A DNA stretch of 36,678 nucleotides, taken from assembly GCA_003133425.1 (NCBI GenBank), contig PKXI01000236.1:1-36678 (forward strand), in the 5' to 3' direction. The position numbers and the translations under genes were made by a program. The notes beneath the pieces were generated by a model, which did no database searches, was not told the origin of the DNA, and saw nothing but the letters and a program-made list of their open reading frames with translations. Source of the stretch: Acidobacteriaceae bacterium (GTDB lineage: Bacteria > Acidobacteriota > Terriglobia > Terriglobales > Acidobacteriaceae). Positions 1-8,042 of the stretch are shown piece after piece (the stretch's first letter is position 1; the number at the start of each line of letters is the position of its first letter).

Positions 1-93
1 TTTCGCGACGAACTTCGGCTAAGGCTTCGTCAGGTCGATTATCAGAAGCGCGTTTTGGAAGCAGCGACGGCGTACGATCCCGCTCGCAACTGA
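1..93 (+). CDS. C-terminal fragment of an unidentified protein
   Basis: Frame 1 is open from the window edge to a TGA at 91-93 and encodes 30 residues ending in DPARN. The piece is rich in Arg, Leu and Gln and looks helical (LRLRLRQVDYQKRVLEAA), as at the end of many cytosolic proteins. It is too short to assign to a family. It runs toward the ROK kinase gene, so the two are convergent. The roughly 87 bases between their stop codons contain no clear hairpin and T-tract terminator. Confidence 0.45.
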   Translation, partial: FRDELRLRLRQVDYQKRVLEAATAYDPARN

Positions 94-180
94 GTTACAT
101 AAATGAAAGGCGCGATGCTTGAAGAGAATTTGGCCTGACAAGCTGTTGAGTGATGCACCGACGCGTGTCTCCAATTCCAG

Positions 181-1152
181 TTAAATTCCCATTGCTATGC
201 AGATCGCCGCAACGTCGCCGATCTGCTCTCCTAGTGCGGCTGGGATAACCTGGCAGAGCTTTGCGGACGCGGGTAGCGCCTCACGCTGCATCACCTGTCG
301 CGCCGGCGCCAGCAGGCTCTCGCCCAAGCGCATGGCAAGGCCTCCAATGACGATTCGCTCCGGATTGAACAGGTCAACCAGAATCGCCAGCGCCTCGCCC
401 AAACGACTCCCGGTGTCACGGATAATTCGCCGGGCCAGTTCGTCTCCTTGCTTTGCCGCGTCCGCAACGTCCCTGGCTGTCAGGAGTCCATTGTCGTGGA
501 GCTTCGCGGCCAGTGCAGTGTTTCTTCTGTTCCTGATTGCCGACTCAACTTCCTGACGAGCCACTTGCGCCATTCCTCCGCCGCTGACCCATCCTTCGAC
601 AGAGCCAGCCTTGTTGTATCCCACTGGCCCAGAGGAGGTGAGACGAACATGGCCAATCTCGCCGGCCTGGCCCGATGCTCCGCTCAATAGATGGCCGTCA
701 GTAATCACGCCCGCGCCGAAACCTGTACCCATGGTCAGGAAGATCATGTGGCGAGTTCCCTGCCCTGCGCCGAATCGATGCTCGGCTACCGCTCCGGCGT
801 TGGCGTCATTTTCCATTCTGCAAGCGAGCCCGAACTCCTCTCGGAGTATGGATGTGATGGGCACCTCAACCCATGTTGACAGGTTTGGTGGCGCCTGAAT
901 CACGCCGGCTGCCTGATCAAGCGGGCCTCCGCAACTGACGCCGATGTCGCCGAGAGAAGATTTGTCGATGCCCGATGATTTGATCAGCGAGTGAATGGAC
1001 TGCTTGATCAGATCGATTGCGCGGTCAGGGCCTTGGCCAGGCAACGTGGCGAACTCAATGCGCGCAAGCATTGCTGGCGGCTCGGACGAAAGCACCACGG
1101 CGGTTTTCGTTCCGCCAATGTCCACACCGATCCAGACCTTGCCTGTTTCCAT
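181..1152 (-). CDS. ROK-family sugar kinase (glucokinase/NagC-like), zinc motif absent
   Basis: This 323-residue protein has the normal length for a ROK (repressor, ORF, kinase) hexose kinase, which phosphorylates a free hexose or N-acetylhexosamine with ATP in the cytosol. There is no N-terminal helix-turn-helix, so it is an enzyme rather than a NagC/Mlc-type repressor. The phosphate-1 motif DIGGTKT is at residues 11-17. The sugar-binding and catalytic region ENDANAG is at 114-120, with Asp116 the expected base. MGTGFGAG is at 141-148 and GEIGH at 164-168. The usual Cys-x-Cys-Gly-x2-Gly-Cys zinc site that follows GEIGH is replaced by a Cys-free loop (GPVGYNKAGSVE). The gene lies 77 bp downstream of the alpha-mannosidase on the same strand, so phosphorylation of released mannose or a related hexose is plausible. 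The substrate cannot be read from sequence. Confidence 0.87.
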   Translation of the reverse strand: METGKVWIGVDIGGTKTAVVLSSEPPAMLARIEFATLPGQGPDRAIDLIKQSIHSLIKSSGIDKSSLGDIGVSCGGPLDQAAGVIQAPPNLSTWVEVPITSILREEFGLACRMENDANAGAVAEHRFGAGQGTRHMIFLTMGTGFGAGVITDGHLLSGASGQAGEIGHVRLTSSGPVGYNKAGSVEGWVSGGGMAQVARQEVESAIRNRRNTALAAKLHDNGLLTARDVADAAKQGDELARRIIRDTGSRLGEALAILVDLFNPERIVIGGLAMRLGESLLAPARQVMQREALPASAKLCQVIPAALGEQIGDVAAICIAMGI

Positions 1153-1229
1153 GGGATCAATTCCCTTCGCTTCGTTCTGTCGCTTCAGATACCTAAGGCG
1201 GACGCTGGCCGCCCCTGTTTGATCCCGGG

Positions 1230-3773
1230 CTAGTATTCCAGAATATTGACCTCTTCTAGCTTGAGGGAATGTGGATCGATGCGCAGCGTCTTGATTTCGA
1301 ATGGGTGCAGCTTCCCCTTCCAGCGCGAATTTGCGAAGTGCAGATCGAGTGTAGCAGTAGTATCCACACCGTCGGTCTCATAGAGACGGACGATCAAAGC
1401 GTCGCCCTCCTCGGCCATCTTGATGGCCGATATCACTACGTCCGGCACATCGACGGAGACAAAGGATTGCGATTGCGGCCGCGTTCCCGGATGAATTCCC
1501 TGGTAAAGGACCAGCGCCGGCGCGACAAGTTCCTCTGCGATGCGCACCACTCCCGCGTCCGGCCAGAATCCGGAGTGGGGCACAAGAACCATGCGGAAGG
1601 TTTGCAGACCCTGATCCTGCCATTGATAGTCGATATCCGGATCGATTTTCTGCGGCATGTGGTTTGCATAGACGGCGCCGCGCGCGACGGAGACGCGCAG
1701 GTCGCTTCCGTTCACGCTATAGCCGTACTTGGCATCGTTGATGACGGCGAGACCGTAGGAGTCTCCTGTCCCGCTCACGTCGACCCACCGCTGCCCGGGA
1801 TCTTCTTCGCCTTTGGTGGCGCGCTCCATGGCGCCGTAGGCGATTTCGTAGGTTGCCTTGGGCGCCTCAACATCGACGGGAAAGGAGAACTTGAGCATCT
1901 TCATGTGCTCGTGCCAATCGAGCGCAACGCGGGCTTCGAGCCTGCCGCTGCCTGCATAAAGAATCCAGTCGATGGTGAGCGAGGAGTTTCCATAAACAGA
2001 ATGGACGCGGATGCGCGCACGCAGCGGACCGCTCTCGACCAGCTTGATGCTGTCTAGTTTGAATGCGCCTATCTCGTCGGTGTAAGCGACCAGGTTGTGA
2101 GCCCATGTGTCGTTCTTGTCGCTGAAGACGACGGCGCGAGCGCCTGTTTGCCCGCCTCGAAAGACTTCTCGGCCGGACGCTTTATCGAAGATGCCGATGG
2201 TTCCTTCCGGCGAGAAGGTCACACGAAGGTTCGCGTTTTCGAGGACGTTTGATTCCGCCTTGAGAGAGTTTTCTGGTGTCGAGCTTGCCGCAGTCGCTCT
2301 TCGGATGCGAATCTGCCGGTAACCGAATGGAGGCAGGCTCACCTGCGCCACTATCCTGCGCCTGCTCTGCGCCGCGGTTGTGGCCTGCACCCACTGGAAT
2401 CGCACCGGTGCGCCCTCTTCATCTTCCACTTGATAGGAATCCTTGTCGCTCAATCCCAGGTCGTACTCGATGTTCTGGGTCGAGCTCCAGGCGTGCGGGT
2501 TGAAGACGAAAAGGTAATTGGACGCCGGGTCCACTGCGGGCACCTGCCAGGCCAGTCTTTGCGCGCTAAGATACATAGCCTGCTGTGCCACGTCGATCGC
2601 GCGCCCCTGGCCTTCGTGCGCTGTCTTGTAGTGCTCGGGCAGGGCGGTTCCGGCCAGGCTATCGTGGAACTGCAGGAAAAGCACGCGCTTCCATGCGGCC
2701 GTGAACTCATCCTTCGGGTAATGTGCTCCCCATGCGAAGGAACCCACAGCCGACAGCTTCTCCGCTGTGACCAACGCTGCCTCAGCCTCGCGGTTGCCCT
2801 TCTTTATCGACGACTCCGCCGTGTAACAACCGACCGAGTGGTGCTGCAGGTCGTCGCTCAAAACTGGAATATCCGCGCCATGCGACTGACGAATCTCAGC
2901 GAAGTAACGGTCGGGCGTGCTGTAAAGAATCTTCGGCGCTCCGGGCTCCGATTGAATCTTCCGAATGGAGGCCATGTTCGCCTTGGTAGGACCGCCGCCG
3001 TGGTCGCCGATGCCGAAGAACTCCATTGCGTCACGAAGCGGCTGCGGTGTCAGCTCTTCCATGGTCCTTCGCATCTGTGGCTCGATTGAAACACTCCCAT
3101 CGTTGTAGGAGATGGGAATGCGGTAGTCCAGAACGCGTGATCCATCGATGCCCTGCCACCAAAACAGATTGCCGGGCACTTTCTTTTCGTTCACTCCCGG
3201 CCGCATGAAGACATAATCTTCCATGCCCTCGAGCTTCAGAATCTGCGGCAGGCTTCCCGGGTGACCGAACGAGTCGGGATTGTAGCCAACCTTAGCAGTC
3301 CTGCCGAACAGATTTTTCAGCGTTTTCTGCCCATAGAGTCCCTGGCGTGCCAGCGATTCGCCGTTGGGGATATTGACATCAGGCTCGATCCACCAACCGC
3401 CCACCAGATCCCATCGCCCTTCATCAACGCGCTTCCTGATTTCCGCAAGCATGGCGGGATCGTTCTCCGCGACCCACTCGTAGAACTGCGATGAACTTGT
3501 AGTCATAGCGACATCGGGATCCTCATTCATGCGATCGAGCGCCGAGCGGAAGGTGCTGTGCACTACTGAAACGCCCTCGGACCACGGCCAAAGCCAAACC
3601 GGATCGATATGCGCGTTCCCGATCATGTGAAAACGGAATTGATCCGATTGCGGAGGCCACGATGGCGCGCTTTGCGCCGGCGATTCCAGAACAGAAAACA
3701 GGCTTGCAACGATTACGGCGGCCACCATCCAGATCAGGCTGGGAACACTCCGCTTCCCTGTAACCAGAGTCAT
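1230..3773 (-). CDS. Exported glycoside hydrolase family 38 alpha-mannosidase
   Basis: This 847-residue protein is a retaining alpha-mannosidase of family GH38. The N-terminus (basic start, hydrophobic stretch about 12-28, SPAQSA near 31-36) reads as a Sec signal peptide, so it should act in the periplasm or outside the cell. The GH38 metal-site motif HIDPVW is at 55-60 and WWIEPD at 127-132. The nucleophile region NPDSFGH is at 165-171, with Asp167 the expected nucleophile. GDHGGGP lies near 257-263 and FHDSLAGT at 369-376. The rest forms the GH38 middle and C-terminal beta domains. The ATG is preceded by GGGAGAAGG. It is the first gene of a leftward pair with the ROK kinase, which suggests hydrolysis of mannosides followed by phosphorylation of the sugar. 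Linkage specificity is not visible. Confidence 0.92.
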   Translation of the reverse strand: MTLVTGKRSVPSLIWMVAAVIVASLFSVLESPAQSAPSWPPQSDQFRFHMIGNAHIDPVWLWPWSEGVSVVHSTFRSALDRMNEDPDVAMTTSSSQFYEWVAENDPAMLAEIRKRVDEGRWDLVGGWWIEPDVNIPNGESLARQGLYGQKTLKNLFGRTAKVGYNPDSFGHPGSLPQILKLEGMEDYVFMRPGVNEKKVPGNLFWWQGIDGSRVLDYRIPISYNDGSVSIEPQMRRTMEELTPQPLRDAMEFFGIGDHGGGPTKANMASIRKIQSEPGAPKILYSTPDRYFAEIRQSHGADIPVLSDDLQHHSVGCYTAESSIKKGNREAEAALVTAEKLSAVGSFAWGAHYPKDEFTAAWKRVLFLQFHDSLAGTALPEHYKTAHEGQGRAIDVAQQAMYLSAQRLAWQVPAVDPASNYLFVFNPHAWSSTQNIEYDLGLSDKDSYQVEDEEGAPVRFQWVQATTAAQSRRRIVAQVSLPPFGYRQIRIRRATAASSTPENSLKAESNVLENANLRVTFSPEGTIGIFDKASGREVFRGGQTGARAVVFSDKNDTWAHNLVAYTDEIGAFKLDSIKLVESGPLRARIRVHSVYGNSSLTIDWILYAGSGRLEARVALDWHEHMKMLKFSFPVDVEAPKATYEIAYGAMERATKGEEDPGQRWVDVSGTGDSYGLAVINDAKYGYSVNGSDLRVSVARGAVYANHMPQKIDPDIDYQWQDQGLQTFRMVLVPHSGFWPDAGVVRIAEELVAPALVLYQGIHPGTRPQSQSFVSVDVPDVVISAIKMAEEGDALIVRLYETDGVDTTATLDLHFANSRWKGKLHPFEIKTLRIDPHSLKLEEVNILEY

Positions 3774-3803
3774 GACCTTCTCCCAAAGGTCTTGAATTTT
3801 AAA

Positions 3804-3832
3804 CGGATAGCATGCCCCTTACAACCTGACAA
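3804..3832 (-). promoter_or_regulatory. Candidate sigma70-type promoter for the mannosidase gene
   Basis: On the minus strand TTGTCA (3832-3827) and TATCCG (3809-3804) are separated by exactly 17 bp. The -10 element ends about 30 bases before the GH38 start codon. Five of six -35 bases and three to four of six -10 bases match the consensus. The placement is good but the -10 match is weak, and this was found by eye only. Confidence 0.35.
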
Positions 3833-3948
3833 AAATGTCCCCGGCAGGCACACGGCATCTTTGGCCGGAACCTGCTCTGCCCGACTATGCGGGACCTGAT
3901 TGTGGCGCGCGATTCAGTTCTCCGCTGAAGCTTTTCACGTGAAGGCAG

Positions 3949-5982
3949 CTAGCGCTTCTTTGCTGGTTTCGGAGCGGGCTTCTTTGCGGCCGGCTTGGAC
4001 GGCTTTGCCGCTTGATGCACCTTGGCCTTTACCGGAGCCTTTGCAGGCGCTTTCGCCGGAGTCTTGGCTGCGCTCTTGGATGGAGCCTTTGCCGCAGGCT
4101 TCGCCGGAGCTTTTGCTACAGGCTTGGCCGGAGGTTTGGCTGGCGGCTTGACTGCCTTCCCTGCCTTGGGCGCTACGGCAGGCATGGCCTTGTTTGCGGC
4201 AGGCGCTGGTTTCGCTTTTACAGAAGGCGGAACGGGCTTCGCCTTGGCAACCGGTGCAGGCGGCTTCGCGGCTGGCTTGGCCGCTGGCACTGACTTCGGC
4301 GCAGGCGGCAGCGGCTTTTCTGCTTTCGCAAGCTTTTCTGCAATGCGGTCGGCGGCGGACTTCTCTGCCTTTGCAGGAGCGGACGTCGGCTTCGCACCCT
4401 TCATTGCCGCTGCGTGAGAGGCAGATTTCTTGCCAGAGGATTTGGGTGGGTGAACCGGCTCCTCGTCCTCATCGCCTTCCAGGTCATCTTCGGCAGACTC
4501 ACCATCGTCGAGACCATCCACGCTGAGGTCGCCCTTCGGAATTGGCAGGCCCAGATCGATCTCGTCCTCGTCGCCACCGATATCGTCGAGGTCATCGTCT
4601 CCAACGAGGCTCGCTTCTGCCTCATCGTCGTCATCAAAGGACCGCTCTTTCACTTTTTCGGCGCCGCGTTTGACGCGTGGCCGTTTGATGGTCACCTGCG
4701 GTGGCGGCGCGGGCGGAGAATGCGGCTCAAAAAAGGCGCGCATCTCCTCCGGCGTGGTCAACCGGCCGTCGATCAATTCGAGGAACACCGCATGCACAAT
4801 CTGGCCGTAGGTCGCCAGCTCTGGAGTAATGCGCATCTCCTGCATCAGCGCGTGCGGAATTCCCTGGCGGGCATCAGGCCAGACTTTCAGGAATAGTCTG
4901 AAGCGCTCTTGTACGGCCGCGTTCTTGCTGGTGAATCCAAGCCAGAGTACCGCCTCGGGGTCGTAGGTGGTGAACAGCTTGTACCCGGCTGAAGCCGTGG
5001 CATTCTCCTTGGACAGCAGCACCTTTTGGAAACCTGCTGCAAGCGCCTCCAGACTGTCCCACTCCTGAACGAATCCCGGGCGCAACAGAGACTTCTTCAA
5101 CGCCGCCAAATCCTTGGAGGGCAGCTTCGCTGTGAGCAACTGCATCTGCGCCGCCGACATGTCGGGGTGGACGCCCTGCATCTGCAGTTCAACAGCCAAC
5201 TCGTGCAGTGCCTTCAGCTTTTCCTCGTCTGCTCTGGCGCTTGTCCAGGCCGGGAACAGGGATATCATCCAGCCTTCGTCTTCCAACGCCCGCAACACAG
5301 TCAGCCCTTCTTCCTCGTGGCCAATCTGTTCCAGTTCCTGGCTGATGGCGTGCTCGGAGAGGAACTCAATGACCCCCTCGGCCTTGGCGTTGTCGTAGCG
5401 TGTCCGGGTCTTCAGGTCCAGTTCCCAGCCCAGCCGTGCGCGGTACCGGGTGGCTCGAATCAGGAGCGATGGGTCCTCGATGAAGCCGTAATTTGAAACC
5501 AGCCGCAGCGTGCGGGCTTCGATATCCGCAGCCCCGTTGAGGGGGTCCATGAACAGCCCGAACGAGCCTTCATTGAGGGAGATTGCCATGGCGTTGACGG
5601 TAAAATCGCGGCGCCGAAGGTCTTCCTGGATCGATGCGGGATGGTAAACCGGCTTTCCCGGCTTGGGATAGGTGACGCTGTGGGTACTGATCAGATCGAC
5701 TCGGACAGTGCCGGGAAAACATAGATAAAGGCTTTGAGAAGGCTCGTGCTCGCCCCAGACTTTTCCGCCAAGTTTCTCTATTGCTTTCTTCAACTTGAGC
5801 GCATTTCCGTGGACTGCAATCTCTAGACTGCGGACGGCGTGGCCACTGGTAAGGTCGCGCACCGCGTCGCCGGTCAAAAACAGGATGGTTCCAGCTTCAC
5901 GAGCTGCCTCGCGCAATTGGCTCAGCGCATGCCGTTGATCGGCTGACAGCCGGTTTTCCAAAAGGTAGATGTAGTCGGGCAT
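3949..5982 (-). CDS. Class II tRNA nucleotidyltransferase/poly(A) polymerase-like protein with degenerate active site and long basic tail
   Basis: Residues 1 to about 330 follow the class II CCA-adding enzyme/poly(A) polymerase fold. GDAVRD (38-43) stands for GGxVRD, RRDFTVNAMA is at 123-132, the DPLNGAADIEARTLR region at 146-160, and the FIEDPSLLIRATRYRARLGW region at 167-186. The metal-binding Asp-x-Asp of the family, expected 10 residues after VRD, reads Ser-Leu-Glu at 52-54, so both metal-binding Asp are lost. Residues from about 428 on are an unusual tail: an acidic stretch (many Asp/Glu), then about 150 residues of Ala/Lys/Pro repeats resembling histone H1-like bacterial tails. A normal class II enzyme is about 400-450 residues. 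CCA addition is therefore doubtful. RNA or nucleic-acid binding without catalysis is an inference. Confidence 0.8.
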   Translation of the reverse strand: MPDYIYLLENRLSADQRHALSQLREAAREAGTILFLTGDAVRDLTSGHAVRSLEIAVHGNALKLKKAIEKLGGKVWGEHEPSQSLYLCFPGTVRVDLISTHSVTYPKPGKPVYHPASIQEDLRRRDFTVNAMAISLNEGSFGLFMDPLNGAADIEARTLRLVSNYGFIEDPSLLIRATRYRARLGWELDLKTRTRYDNAKAEGVIEFLSEHAISQELEQIGHEEEGLTVLRALEDEGWMISLFPAWTSARADEEKLKALHELAVELQMQGVHPDMSAAQMQLLTAKLPSKDLAALKKSLLRPGFVQEWDSLEALAAGFQKVLLSKENATASAGYKLFTTYDPEAVLWLGFTSKNAAVQERFRLFLKVWPDARQGIPHALMQEMRITPELATYGQIVHAVFLELIDGRLTTPEEMRAFFEPHSPPAPPPQVTIKRPRVKRGAEKVKERSFDDDDEAEASLVGDDDLDDIGGDEDEIDLGLPIPKGDLSVDGLDDGESAEDDLEGDEDEEPVHPPKSSGKKSASHAAAMKGAKPTSAPAKAEKSAADRIAEKLAKAEKPLPPAPKSVPAAKPAAKPPAPVAKAKPVPPSVKAKPAPAANKAMPAVAPKAGKAVKPPAKPPAKPVAKAPAKPAAKAPSKSAAKTPAKAPAKAPVKAKVHQAAKPSKPAAKKPAPKPAKKR
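3952..4440 (-). repeat. Low-complexity PAKAP/AAKP coding repeat
   Basis: This stretch encodes the C-terminal tail of the nucleotidyltransferase-like protein and consists of short degenerate units such as PAKAPAK, AAKP and PPAKP. The DNA shows the matching imperfect repetition of gctttgccgg-like and cgcaggc-like units. It creates long open shadow frames on the plus strand that are not genes. Confidence 0.8.
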
Positions 5983-6157
5983 CCGGTTACCTGCTTCCGC
6001 CGTCTCAAGCCGCTGCCAAGTACTTCATGTTGTTACTGTTAGGGAGAAAATCAGCAGAGATGGCAAACCAGTACATTAACACAACTGAACCTGTTTGGCT
6101 AGAGCGTCTTGCACCCTGTTCGCAGCGTAAACCTCACACGTGCGACAATCCAGATCA

Positions 6158-6676
6158 ATGGCCTCCGTTCGAAAGCCTGTGATTGTGCGCAAGTTTTCCA
6201 GGGACTGGTGCGCCGGATACGCTGGTGCCGGGTTCAGCCAGAATCCCGCTGAACTCGAGATTCTGGACCTCACCGGCAAGGTGCTCAGAATCGGCTGGGA
6301 GCAGGTGAAGTGGGTCTGCTATGTGCGCGACTTCCCCACCCAGGCAAGTGACCAGGCCAACCCGGAGCGTCTCCTGCAAAAGCGCTTCACGATCCGTCCG
6401 CGGACCGCGGGACTCTGGCTGCGCATGACGCTCACCGACGGCGAGGAGTTGGAGGGTCTGGCGGCCAACGACCGGTCGCTGGTGGAGGGCGCTGGCCTGC
6501 TGCTCATTCCGCCCGACACGCGCTCGAATACGCAGCGCATTTACTTGCCTCGGCATGCCATCCAAACATTGGAAGTGGTGAGCCTAATCGGTGTCTCAGG
6601 CCGCCGCCGCGCCGCCGCCGCGAGCCAGGCAAAAGAGCAGCCGGAGCTTTTCCCCGCGGAGCCCGACACTCAATAG
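6158..6676 (+). CDS. Conserved hypothetical protein (DUF6982-like)
   Basis: The product is about 172 residues from the ATG at 6158. A GTG at 6140 would add six residues. It has no signal peptide or membrane segment. The central part (LEILDLTGKVLRIGWEQVKWVCYVRDF) alternates beta strands and recalls small Acidobacteriota proteins annotated as DUF6982. That match is from memory and unverified. A second beta-rich part (LWLRMTLTDGEELEGLA, then GLLLIPPDT, then QRIYLPRHAIQTLEVVSLIG) looks like a small barrel. The tail is Ala/Arg-rich and then acidic. It is transcribed away from the nucleotidyltransferase-like gene and ends tail-to-tail over the next gene, overlapping by 7 bp. No function is proposed. 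Confidence 0.7.
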   Translation: MASVRKPVIVRKFSRDWCAGYAGAGFSQNPAELEILDLTGKVLRIGWEQVKWVCYVRDFPTQASDQANPERLLQKRFTIRPRTAGLWLRMTLTDGEELEGLAANDRSLVEGAGLLLIPPDTRSNTQRIYLPRHAIQTLEVVSLIGVSGRRRAAAASQAKEQPELFPAEPDTQ

Positions 6677-7893
6677 ACTTCCTGGCTTGTCTCCCCTGAG
6701 GCGGGCAGCGGCAGCAGGCTTTTGTAATAATTTGCGGTCCGCCCCAGCACCTGTTCATCAATAAAGTGCTCCAGAACCCATGCGCGTGCGGCATGCCCCA
6801 TACGCTTACGGCGTTCCGGGTCACGCAGCAACTTGAGCACGGCCTCGCTGATCGCCTCCGGATAGCCAGGCGGAATCAGCAGTCCAGTCACCTCAGGCAC
6901 AACTGAATCACGGGAGCCCGTGGATTGCTTTGTGACAACAGGAATCCCCGTTGCGGCGGCCTCCAACACGACGTTGGGAAATCCCTCGCGCCATGTGGGC
7001 AGCACCATCACGTCCATAGCGCGGTAAAAGGGCGCCGTGCCGTTTACAAAGCCGGTGATGTGAATACGCGAATGGCTCTCAATGCGGCCGCGCACATCGT
7101 CGTCAAGCGAATCTTCCGAGGCATCGTACCAACCCACCAGCAGCAGGTGAGCCATTGGCTCCGCTCGCAGTATGGCGTCGAAGGCCTCAATCAATTCCGG
7201 CAGACCCTTGTCGCGCGTCAATCGCCCGACGAAACCTACAACATGTGCATCTTGCGGCAGACCGTACCGTTCGCGCACGTTGCTTGCACCCGGCGAGTAT
7301 CGATCCATGTCCACGCCGTTGCTGCTGCCATCTCCCAGCAACAGTAGTTTGGCCGCAGGCGCGACACCCAGCGCCAGCGCTTCGGTACGCAGACTGTTGC
7401 TGTTGCACAGCACAACATGTGCGCCGGCAGCGGCCAGCCGCTCCGCCCACAACAGAATGCGGCGCTTGAATCCGGTTGTGGTTTCCAGCTTGAGTCCACG
7501 CAGCATGTACACGCGCCGCGGCACACCGCACAACCAGGCGGCCATTGTTCCCAACAGCCCTGCTTTGGGAGTGCTGAACTCCACCATGTCCGGCTTGAGC
7601 CTGCGCATGAGCCGCCAAAGGCGAAACAGAGAAACCAGATCCGCGATCGGCGCAATCTGCCGCTGCATGGAAATCGCAATTGACTCCACGCCTTCACTCG
7701 CCGCGGTGCTGTCGAGCAGTTCCCCCGGACTCGCAACCAGCGTGACCTGAAAGCCCGCCTCGCGCAATGCGCGCAAGCGCCCCCGCAGAACCACACAGGT
7801 GTGGGAACTGGTGACTCCCACCACAATGGAATGTGACTTGTTTGAAAGAGCCGGCAAATCAGCAACGGGATGACACACCGCAGATGCCGACAT
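6670..7893 (-). CDS. GT4-family glycosyltransferase
   Basis: The product is about 407 residues from the ATG at 7893. The frame stays open to 8016, but the extra 41 residues look non-coding and the family core (HSIVVGVTSSH) begins shortly after this ATG. It is a GT-B fold enzyme that transfers a sugar from an activated donor to a lipid-linked or growing glycan on the cytosolic face. The C-terminal donor domain shows VGFVGRLTRDKGLPELIEAF, then the GT4 E-x7-E motif EGFPNVVLE and the GIPVV strand. It is divergent from the next glycosyltransferase, with 149 bp between start codons. Its stop codon interleaves with the end of the hypothetical gene on the other strand. Donor and acceptor are not readable from sequence. 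Confidence 0.88.
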   Translation of the reverse strand: MSASAVCHPVADLPALSNKSHSIVVGVTSSHTCVVLRGRLRALREAGFQVTLVASPGELLDSTAASEGVESIAISMQRQIAPIADLVSLFRLWRLMRRLKPDMVEFSTPKAGLLGTMAAWLCGVPRRVYMLRGLKLETTTGFKRRILLWAERLAAAGAHVVLCNSNSLRTEALALGVAPAAKLLLLGDGSSNGVDMDRYSPGASNVRERYGLPQDAHVVGFVGRLTRDKGLPELIEAFDAILRAEPMAHLLLVGWYDASEDSLDDDVRGRIESHSRIHITGFVNGTAPFYRAMDVMVLPTWREGFPNVVLEAAATGIPVVTKQSTGSRDSVVPEVTGLLIPPGYPEAISEAVLKLLRDPERRKRMGHAARAWVLEHFIDEQVLGRTANYYKSLLPLPASGETSQEVY

Positions 7894-8042
7894 TGGCAAG
7901 CCCCAGCCCCTTTGAAGTTTCTCCAAGCATTGGAAGGAGATTGGGTCACTGTACCATTCATAGGTCCAGGAAGGCACGTGATGCAGGACACTGTAAATAA
8001 AGGTAAGCCCGGGCAAGAATCAGCTTTCCTTAAGAAAAACCC

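Noticed and set aside
1269..2057. Long plus-strand open frame of 262 codons opposite the mannosidase
   Set aside because: It is antisense to a well-supported GH38 gene, has no family pattern and reflects GC-rich codon bias.
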